Assembly (NCBI GenBank): GCA_030704615.1 | Contig: CM060731.1 | Span: forward strand, 94,282,756 to 94,346,755 | DNA from: Takakia lepidozioides | Taxonomy: Eukaryota > Streptophyta > Takakiopsida > Takakiales > Takakiaceae | Reading direction: 5' to 3' | DNA: 64,000 nt | Shown: in pieces, positions 20,817-32,800 of the stretch | How positions within the stretch are numbered: position 1 is the stretch's first letter | How the letters are laid out: each line of letters begins with the position of its first letter | Notes under the pieces: model-generated | What the model was told of the DNA's origin: nothing | Databases searched by the model: none | Seen by the model: the letters and a program-made list of their open reading frames with translations, nothing else | Translations under genes and position numbers: made by a program

Positions 20817-23800
20817 TCAGGGAGCCAAGCCTCCCAAATTCAACTGATTTAAAACCTCAAATGCTGGAACAATGTCTATTGGAACCTGCATTTATCATAA
20901 GAAAATAAATGTTAGAATGTTGCCAACAAGTGAAGAGAAAACTCTGTGCCACACTGCCAAATTCCTAAGTTCGCAGCAGGAAATAAAATGTACCGGATCT
21001 GGTGGAGCACAGGTGGATTGCATGCACCTGAATGAAAACGCAGCCAGTCACACTGGCCTTGATGTTAAGCTTTTATCAATGTTACCTGGACATCTTGGAG
21101 ACAGGCGAAAGCTTGCTGCAACTGTGGCGTTAAGGTCACGTACTTCTCCAACAAAGCTTGGGCTGCGGACTTATCCCCAGTAGCCTCTATTGTCAAAATC
21201 TTTCTGCTCAACTCCTCCACGCTATCTCTGACCTGCATGCATTGATAGTAAGATTTATGAAGCTGAAAAAAGCAATGATCAAAAGTGCTTTCCTATCAGA
21301 CAGGATGCAGCTCGCACCAGGGAACATTCTAAAACAGTAACAAACACTTGTACCCTGAACTGACATGCAGTTAAGTAGCTTTCATGTAGTTGGAGTCCTA
21401 TAGTGTGCATCCTAGCCTGTCTATGCATTCTAGTCTGATGCTACTCCATAGGTGAAGAAAGCCAAGGAAATCAGTGTTCCAAGCTGAGAATATCAACTCC
21501 TTGGCTGCACATCTACTCCCAAGCGTGTCACTCCTAGATTAATCAATTGGAAATAACATGGCTAAAAAGGGGGTTGTTTACTCTGATGAAGTCAACAGAG
21601 AAGGAGCCATCGCCATTTGCCACAAAGCCACCTTTCTCTAATATCCAGTTGAACTGCAGTGCTTGCCCTTTCCTGGTGAATCCACACACAACTTTCCATG
21701 TTAGGAATGATGTGTGCCATTAAACTTCTCTGCTTGTCACTGTGTGGTTACTGTCCAGCAAACTGTTACATGATTTGTTATCTGAGAACTGCACAAAGTT
21801 GCAACCAAGTAACTTCTGGGTTCTCAGACTCCAATAGATTTGATGTAAGCCACTGGCACCATGAATCACGATCCCCATTGCTTACAAAGGTCTCCTGAAA
21901 ATCACCGGTCCTAGTTCCTTATGACCTTGTTTTCTGATTACAACTCCGTATAGGAAATTTAAGGATAGTGATGGGTTTGTACTTATATATTCAAGAAGTA
22001 GGGATCTCGTACCCATGAGCCTCCTGCAGCCCAAATCGAATCGAGCGAAAACAGCCGGCAAGGAAGGAGACATACATAGTTTTTCCTAAGCTTTTGGGCA
22101 GCAAACTCTGCAGCCAACAAACAACTTTGCCTGGTTAGGTACATCTTTCCATCACTTCTTTGGAAACCACAGAAGCTATAATTTCAGGATGACACACATT
22201 TGCGACTCCCTCAACTTACTGGAGTTTGGGTCACATCTTTGACTTATTTTCTGCAAGGCTTTGTCCACAGCAGGCTTAAAATTTCTCTTGCTACATGAAT
22301 GAATACGCAAAGGTAGAGTAGGATACCTGGTCAATAAGATAGTGCAATGCCCAAAGCCCGACGATGTCTGCCTTGGCCTCCTCAATTGCTGAGTACAGCT
22401 CTTGCAGCTCCTGTTAGCCCAACAAGTAGATTTCAAGTTCTCCAATGTTGTACTCTCTATCTCTCTCTCCCTTCTTTGTTCTGGTTTGGGGCCTTGAGAC
22501 CCCCTCTTTCTTTCTTTTCCTCTGTGGGAAGTCATAGAGTCTTACATTCAAAACACTGAAGCATCACCTAAAGGATAACGGCTTCTTTTATGAAGGTCAA
22601 GAATAAAAATAGCTGCATCTTTCTGAGTCCTCCTCTAAAAGGCTGACCAGAGAGTGACCAGAAAGCTAAACGAACAAGGGGGACTGCCGACCCAGCTCAT
22701 AACACTTTCCCATTTCTAAGAAAACATTCCCCTAGTCATTAGAGATAACCACATCATCGTCCCTTCCTAACTCTCCACCCAAATAGTCCACATCACTCAC
22801 AAGGACCCTCGGCAGCTTCCAAATCCACTCTCACACCCATACACACCTGATGAAGCTTGAATTTGTCCAGTATGTACCACAATCGAAGTGGAGAAACATT
22901 TGTTTCCTTTTCCCATGCCCTACATATTACAGGAACAGGGGACAATAGTCCTATCCCTCTAGAGATTCCTCATCCTTGGCAGAAACATTCAGCTATGAGG
23001 ACCTGCAGTACCGAGCAGCTTCCATGAGGTACTCCAACTCTGAGCGACTGATGGGTTCTTTATTACCTCTTCTGGTTATGGCCAGAGGCCCTTGGTGTAT
23101 GAAATAAATTTTCTTCTTCTACTACTTTCCCCTCCCTCCCCAAGGACCAGCAAAGAGGGTGGGGCAGCCAACCAGGCGCACAGTAGACTCTCGTCCATCT
23201 GGAGTGATAATTCCATGGGGGCCAATCCCATGACAGCATTCATGGCAAATGGTGTGTGTGAAGAATGAGTCGAAATCGACATCTTCTCTCTGTGATGCAG
23301 CGACACACACCTTTGCGATTGGGAGCAATATGTAGTCAAATCTGCACGAGATTAAGAAACCAGTGTTGCTTAACTTGGCAACTTGTCAGTGATCCTATTT
23401 AGATATCTGGGAAATGAAGTGGTAACGACTGATTCTGGTGGTCCCTTGCCAAAGTCTAAAAGTGTGAACACCAGCTGCTACCTGGCATTAGTGTCCCTAG
23501 CCACTGGAAACAAAGTGCAATTTTTGTGGATGGCATTTCAAAGACTCACAGAAAGATAGGGAAGTGTATAAGTTACTTGGCCTGTGATATGTTCTTAAGC
23601 ATAACCATGGCGCTTCCGCGCTCTTTCACGATCCTATCGTCATTGGGCAAATTGAAGGCCACTGTTTGAGGTCCCTTCACATCCTGCACCCAGATCATTT
23701 GCCTCTAGGTTGGTCATTGCCCTGCTTAGCATGTACTCAAATCCCAGTTACAATCTGTATTTTGACATAACAAAAGTGAGAAAGGCTGAAGAAGGAATAC

Positions 23801-26800
23801 CCCACTGTTGTAAAGCAGTTGAATGACACGGATGGGAGAAGCTGAGACACCTTTCGACTTGTAATCTGAGGCCATTGGTAGGTTGTCCTCCAGCTCCTGC
23901 CTCAAACCACTTCCCCATCACTCTTTCCTGCTCCCCTCCCTCTACATCTCCCACAGCATATATAGAACAAAGAGCAACTACTGACTGCAAACTTAGACCC
24001 CCTATCTCTATATTGAAGTCTGGGAACAATGATATATATGTCACCTACACTAAACATGAGGTGGGTTCCCCTTATAAGCCAAATATCTGCACCTGGAGGT
24101 GTTCGCTGAAGAGCTTCAATTGCAAGGTGGCCTCATCATCCCGAATCCCAATGAATGCCTCAAATGTTGCCTATGATCACATAGACCAATCAGTCAGGAT
24201 AGAGCTACATTGGCCACATGCTGAACTCACTTAACTATGCTGTCCTCAATTCATTTAAACTAAGCTCACTCTCATTTAGTTGTTATTGCTCTGTGCAAAC
24301 TAGACAAGCTAGCATAGAGGTTACACCCATAAACAGACATCAAATTTTTAGATTAGTTGTCTGCAGATGGGCATGAAAATGGAGAAGACTCGCAGGTTAG
24401 GCAGATTTTACACATCAAAGTCCTTCGAATGTTAGCAGCCTTTTAGATAGCAATAAAGACATAACACGATTCTGAGCACTATCTTGTGTCACATTCCAGA
24501 AACATCCAGGGGATGCATTCAGGGCAGACCTTATAGCCGAAGAGAGTGTCTTCGTATGTCTCGTATGGACCGATTGTGACATCTATTGAAGAATCCTGCT
24601 AACACAACAAAATAGGTCAGGGGTCAAGGTTTGATTTCCTGAAATAACACCTTCAGCAATTACTTTAGTTCAAGTACCTACATTGTCCTCTTCTTTAATG
24701 ATGTTCACAGGCTGCTCCATACCTTTTATGAAGCTGAAAGCCATCATATCAATTTTCAGAATGCAGAGAGGTGTCTCCACTGAACTGAACCAATGGAGAC
24801 AAAAGAGGGGAATGAAGCCCCCCCAACCCCACACGTGGACCAAACAACACAGGTTTGGAACTATATGCCTGAAGGTCTTGCCCGACTCAACCCCACTCAG
24901 GAAACCTCCCTAAGGAAATATCCACTCCAAGGAAATTTTGTATTGATGGCCACAGTGGAGGAAATTTCTGACCACATGCTACAGCCAACTAGTGGAGGCT
25001 GTAAGGAGGATATAGCCTACGAAATCAGAGATAATGACATGTACGTACCAATTCCATCCAAGCAATGTCTGAATCATAGTAGTCATTTGACAAAAAGGCC
25101 TCCCCTTTAGCTTTAAGCAGCCTCTTTAAGCTGACACAATGCAAGAGCAGATTTTGCTTCATAATCACATCTCATTTCCTCTATATGTGCACTTGACACC
25201 AGGATCATGTTTCATGGCCAGAATCACATGTGGAAACCAGATATCTCCTTCATGTAGTAATGTATGTAACAAAAGCACAATCTACCATCTACCACTTAGA
25301 ATGCAACAGCATGGAAGAGGATAGAGAACGAAAGAAAGTTTAAGAAAGAAAGAAAAGCTATAATGCTCACACAGGGCCACGAGGACACATGGGAAACGGG
25401 AAAGAGAGACAGAGAGAAAGACACAAGAATCTAATGGCGTCCTCAGGAGGTCACAAGGCCAAGCGGCACAGGTAGAACAACACAGTAGAACCACAGATAC
25501 CAAAAAACTCAAAGCTCAAGAACTTCAGTCTTGTAAATATTTACCTCAGGTTTTCTGCCGAGCGTTCAGCTTCATGCAAGAGGTCTGCAGCCTCCCTGAG
25601 AAGCGCAGAATACTCTACAGAGTAAGGAACAATCTGCAAGTCATAGGCCTTGCCAGTCTTCACATCTTGAAGACCCTCTGGTCTACGAATGACTGTGAAA
25701 AACCCAGTGGCAGCTTCCTGTTGTTCCTTGCTTAGACTTGCACTCCACAGTTGAAACTCCTGACCCACCCAGGTCACAAGCTCATTACCATGTTTTGAAG
25801 TGTGGCCCACCTCCAAAAGGGGGAAGTAACTGAAAGGTGAAGTGGCTCTTAGCTACCCCAGCTTCAGCCCGACTCTTCTCTCTCCCTCTCTCTCTCCCTC
25901 TCTCTCTCTCTGACTGAAGGATTTGGTACCCTGAATGGTTTACCAATTCTCAAAGTTTACACAAGACGAGCAAAATCTACACATGGGGTAACTGTCCCCC
26001 CTTTGCAGAACGGTTGGCCGTCCAGGAGCAATCACAAGCTACCTAGACGACAAACAATTCACATGCAAAGGGCTGGCTTGCGGCTGGCCACTTTCAACTT
26101 CTCAGGGTTGACCAACCAAAGGAAACAACTCGAAGTGGGACAAGTTCTTCGGACTAATGATATTCATATCTGTGCTGGGCAAGAAACATAGGAAACGTCG
26201 GATAAACTGGTTGGAGGTTATAAATGGGCAGGTAAGATGTGTACTCTCAAGGCAGCCTCTGCCAAACGCGGTCAAAAAGGGGTTGGATTCTTTGTCCGTG
26301 ATTTCTTGTTTGACAATTGTGAAATTATCAACAAGGGTTTGAGGTACGAGCATAGTATCTGGCTAAAACTGAATCTGAAGGGCGGCATGAGTACGAAGGA
26401 CCTCTTTGTGGGTTGTGTTTACATCCCCACAGAGGGGACCCTTAGTGCTGACGCAGACAGAGCCTTCGAAGATGTAAAGCTGGACTGTGCTTCGTTCCTT
26501 GCCAAAGGTCAGGTGGTGCTATTGGGTGACTTCAATGCCCGGGTGGGCAAAGGGCTCCATCAGGACGATATCATTGGGCCTTTTGGTGAGGACGAGCTGA
26601 ATTCTAATGGCAGACGGTTAATTAACTGTCTGGAAGAGCTTCAGCTTTTGACCTTGAATAACAGGACAAGAGGTGACCAAGTGCAGTGGACTCGTGAGAA
26701 ATCCCAAACTGGGGAACGTTCCATTGTGGACTATATCATAATGGACAAAAATTTGTTCCCCCAGTGTGCCAATGTGTTGATAACAGAACTGATATCGGTA

Positions 26801-29800
26801 CCTCTGACCACTTCCTGGTTTGGACTGAGATCAAAAGGTGTTTTCCCAACACCAAGAGATCTGTGAAACGTTCGATTCGGAAGTGGCACATAGAAAAATT
26901 CCATAATGAGGAGGTCAAGGCTGAGTACGTCCAGGCCTTGCAAGAGGCTCTCCCTCATTTTGTCCAATCGCTCCAAGAACTTCAGTCTCGCTCTGACAAC
27001 ACAAGAAATGAAGTCGAAAGAGCAGTGGACTCTTGGGAGAGTTTTGTTTCCTCCGTGGCTGACAAGATCATTGGGAGGAAACTAATTGTCTGCGGTAGAG
27101 CTGTTAATTGGTGGACCAATGAGATTAAACTCAAGATAGCTGAGAGACGAGCCCTCTATAAAGAGTGCTGCAATTTGAAAACCAACAGAGAATTGTGGGC
27201 GAGGTACTACCAGCTCCGTAAAGATATAGCTTGTTAGGTCTCAGAAGAAATTATACTGGGACAAGTTATACAGTGAAATAAACTCAAACCACCATGGTGG
27301 TAATGACAAGAAATTCTGGTTGGCCCTTCAACGTCTGTACAAGCCGAAAAACGGTCAGCAAGTACAAGCGCTGAAGACTACTAAAGGTGCAGTGGTGACT
27401 TCATCGGTTGACATTGTCAAAACCTTTGAAACTCACTACAGTATCCTTGGCAGAACTTCTAGGTCTAACAGTGAGGGGTCTTCTCCTGAATGGAGGGACA
27501 CAGTTGGAAAACTGTTCCTATGATTCAAAAACAGCCCTGATGAACTGGGGTATATGGCTTATAACGCTCCCATAAGTTCTTCTGAGATTGTGGAAGCAAT
27601 TGAACATTTAAATGGATATAAAGCTGGTGGACCTGATGGTATTGTCAACAAGCTTATCAAGCACGGTGGCGATCCCATGATAGAGGCCCTAGTTCTCCTC
27701 TTTAACCTTATCTGGAAGACTGAAATGATCCCCTTTCGCTGGTGACAGGGGGTCATTGTCAATCTATACAAGAAGGGTGACAGAGAAGAACCGGGGAACT
27801 ACCGTGGCATCACGCTCCTCAATGCTGTTGGCAAGACATTCTGCAGAGTTATTAGTACAAGTCTCGAGGTTGATCTGGAGTCTAGAGGTTGTTTCCACGA
27901 AGGCCAAGCTGGCTTTCGGCGAAACAGGGGCTGTGTGGATCATATCTTCACTCTAAGCCAGATTATCCAGGGAAGGAAAAAAGAAGGGAAACCCACTTAT
28001 GTTTTATTCCTGGATGTCAAAAAGGCTTATGACACAGTGTGGAGAGATGGCCTATGGTTCCGCCTCTAGTCTTGTGGGATCAAGGGAAAGATGTGGAGAG
28101 TTGTCCACAACTTGTATGCTCACACCAAAAGCTGTGTCACTGTTAACGGACAGAAGTCCAACTTCTTTCACATAGACCAAGGAGTAGCTCAAGGATGTAC
28201 TCTCTCCCCTCTGCTCTTCAATGTTTTCATCAATCAACTCCTCGAGGATGTGGAAAGTGAGGGATTTGGGTTAAGGGTGGGTGATACCACCATACCAGCC
28301 CCTTATGTTTGCGGATGACTTCGCAGACATAGGAGAGACTCCAACCAATCTCCAGGAGTTGATTGATTGCGCGAAGAGATACTTTGATCTTTGGGGGCTA
28401 GAGGCTAATGTCAGCAAATGTGCAGTGGTAGCATTCAACGACAGAGGAGAGGGAGGAAGTGATCTTAAGTGGCAGTGGGGTAGCCAAGAGATCCCGGGCG
28501 TTGAGTTTTCCTCCAATTGTAATTGGGATGCACATATCCGGAAAGTTGTTCAAACTGGCAAGGGCAAAGCTCTGGGGCTCACTAAATTTTTCCACTGCAG
28601 AGGGGTCAACTCTGAGGTTAAGAAAACCATGCTTTGTCGCGTTATTAGACCTTTGGCACAATACACACCTACGTCAACTGTAAGTTCCGACCATTCGGAA
28701 TCATCAGAAATAGAAAGATTCTTCACGGGCTCACCGGAGTGTTCTTGAACCAGTTCAGAATCTCCATGTGGTTCCATCGAATACCCACAATAATCAGTAT
28801 GATCACTTTCTGGGTACCCAATAAGTTTTGAAGAGATTCATTGGGGGTGTGCTGAATCACCATGATATAGTCCTTCATCTCAATTTTAGGCAGGCATATA
28901 TGACAGTACATTTAAACGCCAACGATGTCTCCATTTTCGTTCTTCACTGTTGAATAATAAAGTATTCTTTTGAAACCAATTAAATGATCTGCAACTTTTG
29001 AGATTTCCAGTTTAATTGTGACTTTGATTTATTCCATTCCATTTATTCCATATTGCAGTCACAATTGAATGTCCCCTATTCCATCTTAATTGTAAGTTAG
29101 TTTCTTTCAATTCCATTTCTTCCCAGTGGGATTCTCATTTGTATATTGGCCTGATATCTGTAACATTATGATTTGTTTCAAACTTCGGTCTTTCCTCTCA
29201 ATCCTGAAATAATGCCATGAGATATCTAATCCAGATAACATAATGTTGTGTTTCATGTTCAGTGGTCAGTCAAACATACCGGCGGATTGCCTGATTGGCG
29301 TATGCAAGGAGATATGTGGGGAGTTCATCTCAACAAAATTGCCAAACTTCAGCATAGACCACCTTGGAGTACGGATCTGCAATATGGGTTGATAACTCCA
29401 ACCAGGCTAAGTCTCTAGAATCCATTCAAGTGGGGGTGCTTAAGGAGTGTATGTCAGCATGCTCCAAAACAGCCAATGTGGCTGTTCGGGGTGAGTTTGG
29501 CATTCCGTCCTTAAGCTCCCGACGAGATGAATTCAAGGTCAGATGGTGGGGTCAGCTGCAACATATGCCCAACACCAGATATCCTAAGTTAATCGACTCT
29601 ATATCTTGGAAACAGGACCGCCCTGTCAAACAGGCTAAGTCCTGGCAGAAGAGAGTACAAGATTTTCTCAAGGACCTGGACCTGGACCTGCAAGTCTTGA
29701 CCCTGCTGGATAAATCTGACTTAGAGGCTGTAGTGTCCAAAGCCATGTCTGTTGCCATGAGATTGTCTGATGAAAATGAAGTTAGGCAGAAAACTTCCCT

Positions 29801-32800
29801 GAACTTGTTTCCAGTCAGTGACATGGGGGAGGACATCTTGGATGACCTCAAGGGTCTACCCACTCTCGGCACTAGACTGAAATTTAAACTCAGGGCAGGA
29901 AGCCTACCTTTGAACAGCAAACAGAAGCAGAGAGGAAAGGGAGAGTGCAATTGCCCGTTGTGTGGCCAATCTGAAGACAGTATTCATTTTCTGATACACT
30001 GTCCAGGGTTCTCTCACCAAAGAGACGCTCTCTTCAAATCTATCAAGGGAATTGTGCCTGTACCCCTGTTACGAACTTTGAAAGTCTCGAGGCTGAGCCA
30101 AAAGCCCAGGCCCTCCTGAGGCCTAGTTTTTGGGCAAATCACACACAGCAGATTGATGCTTGTGTGAAGGGATTTCTAGAGGATATCTGGAAAACCCGGA
30201 TTAATTCTATATATGAAGGTAAGTCTTACTACCAACGTCAGCCCCTGACAGAGGTAGGTTCTGTCCCTTTTGTTCCTGCTCAAACTGGGCGCGGGGTCAA
30301 TGGCCACAAGGCTACGGCAAACAACGTCTTATGAGTACAATCTCTCTCTGACAAAACTCTCCCTGCCCTCTAGGAAGCCTATCAACATTGGGTGGACTTG
30401 AAATGGGAGTAGATAAATGTCTCTGTGACTAAATGCCGGCCTTGTGACCTCGTGTCTTGGTTTGTTTTGACCTGAAGCACTCTGCTTTGGGTAAGGTAGT
30501 ACATTGGATTTAGTTGGAGAGTCTGGGGCCTCTCCCTCTTTAGAACATCTCTACGCGGGCCATTCCCTGCAGCTCCTTTGGAGTTATGATCTCTGAATGG
30601 TAACAAGCGGAACCCTACCGCTTGGGGGCAGCCCCTCCGCCCAAAATGGTCTGTCTAGCATGCTCGGCACTTGGGCTAGGGTTGGTCCTTGTGCTTAAAC
30701 TTACAGCCTGCGAATACAGAAAAAATATTTGGCCACTCCGATAATAACACTACTCAGGGTGATTCCTGGGAAATGGTTACTTATGCCAAATCTAGAGCTT
30801 CATGTGTAGTTTTTGGGGTGAATCCCAGGATGGATGATGTGTCCTTTAAAACTACCTGCTCCAGCTTAGGCTTGGATTATGTGGCTAATGGCACCATCTC
30901 AAGATTGGATAACAGAGGTACTTTGAACGTTTCATTGCCTAAATCTGCTACAAATAGAATCCCACATCAAATCAGCTTCAAAGAAATTCGCCCCTTGACT
31001 GGTTGGAGGGTGGTCTTAGACAGTGGTGATTCAATGAGGCGCTCTAGGAAGACAGTCAAGTGTGGGGACTTCAACTTCAAAGTTTCTAACCGGTTTGAAG
31101 CCCTGGAAGAGATTGATACCAAGCAGCCAGACAGGTTAGTTGGCCCTATGTGTGCTGAGGCTGAGCGTCAGGAACCTGACGGATTTGGCACTCTGAATGG
31201 ATTGCCAATCCTTAAGGTTTACTCTAGAAGAATTAAATCTTCGCATGAAGGATTTGGCACTCTGAATGGTTTGCCAATCCTTAAGGTTTACTCTAGAAGA
31301 ATTAAATCTTCGCCTGAAGGATTTGGCACTCGGAATGGTTTGCCAATCCTTAAGGTTTACTCTAGACGCCCAAAATCTACACATGGGGCAACTGATCCCC
31401 CTTTGCAGAGCGGTTGGTCGTCCAGGAGCAATCATAGGCTCCCTAGACGGCAAACAATCCATATGCAAAAGGCTGGCTTGCGGCTGACTTTCAACTTCTC
31501 GGGGTTGACTAATCAAAGGAAACAATTTGAAGTGGGACAAGTTCTTCAGTCAAATGGTATTCATATCTGTGCTGGGCAAGAGACATGGGAAACTTCGGAC
31601 AAACTGGTTGGAGATGTCAACGGCTACCGTTGGTTTGGCAAGATGTGTGCGCTTAAGGTGACCACTGCCAAGCGTGGGCAAAAAGGTGTTGGCTTCTTTG
31701 TCCGTGATTTCTTGTGTGACAATTGTGAAATTATCAACAAGGATTTGCGGTATGAGCACAGTATCTGGCTGAAACTAAAATTGAAGGGCAGCGTGAGTAG
31801 GAAGGACCTCTTTGTGGGCTGTGTTTACATGCCCACAGAGGGGGCCCTTAGCGCTGACGCAGATAAAGCCTTCGAAGACGTAAAGCTGGACTGTGCTAAG
31901 TTCCTTGCCAGGGTCAGGTGGTCTTATTGGGTGACTTCAATGCCCGGGTGGGTAAAGGTCTTCACCAGGATGATATCATCGGACCTTTTGGTGAGGACGA
32001 GCTGAACTCTAATGGAAGACGGTTAATTAACTGTCTGGAAGAGCTTCAGCTTTCGATCCTGAACAATAGGTCAAAAGGTGACCAGGTGCAGTGGACCCGT
32101 GAGAAAGCCCAAACTGGGGAACGGTCCATTGTGGATTATATCATAGTGGACAAGAATCTGTTTCCCCAGTGCGCCAATGTGTTAATTGACAGAACTGAAA
32201 TTGGTACCTCTGACCACTTTCTGGTTTGGACTGAGATCAAAAGGTGTTTCCCCAACACCAAGAGATCTGTGAAACGTTCGATCCAGAAGTGGCGCATTGA
32301 AAAATTCCGAAATGAAGAGGTCAAGGCTGAGTATGTCCAGGCCTTGCAAGAGGCTCTGCCCAACTTTGTCCATTCGCTCCAAGACCTTCAATCTCGCGCT
32401 GGCAATGCAAGAAATGAAGTCGAAAGAGCGGTGGACTCTTGGGAGAGTTTCGTTTTCTGTGGCTGAAAAGATCATTGGGAGGAACTAATTGTCTGCGGTA
32501 GAGCTGTTAATTGGTGGACACTCAAGATTGCCGAGAGACGAGCCCTCTATAAAGAGTGCTGCAGAATGAAAGTCAATAATGACCTTTGGGTTAGGTACTA
32601 CCAGCTCCGCAAAGATATCAATCAGCTTGTCAGGTCTCAGAAGAAACTATATTGGGATAAGTTATACAGGGAAATAAACTCAAACCACCACGGTGGTAAT
32701 GACCAGAAATTCTGGTTGGCCCTTCAACGTCTGTACAAGCCGAAAAATTGTCAGCAAGTACAAGCGCTGAGGACCCCTAAGGGTGCAGTGGTGACTTCAA

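Larger units (their letters stand above)
25919..30345 (+). mobile_element. LINE copy a in intron 9, 5' truncated
   Basis: This non-LTR retrotransposon copy begins abruptly after a CT microsatellite at GGATTTGGTACCCTGAATGG, which corresponds to an internal part of copy b at about 31250. It runs through AP endonuclease, reverse transcriptase and a Cys/His C-terminal region, and ends in GCCACAAGGCTACGGCAAACAA..GAGTACAATCTCTCTC. Frameshifts, stops and a 0.7-kb insertion inactivate it. It lies antisense to the host gene. The 5' truncation is the usual result of incomplete target-primed reverse transcription. Confidence 0.92.
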
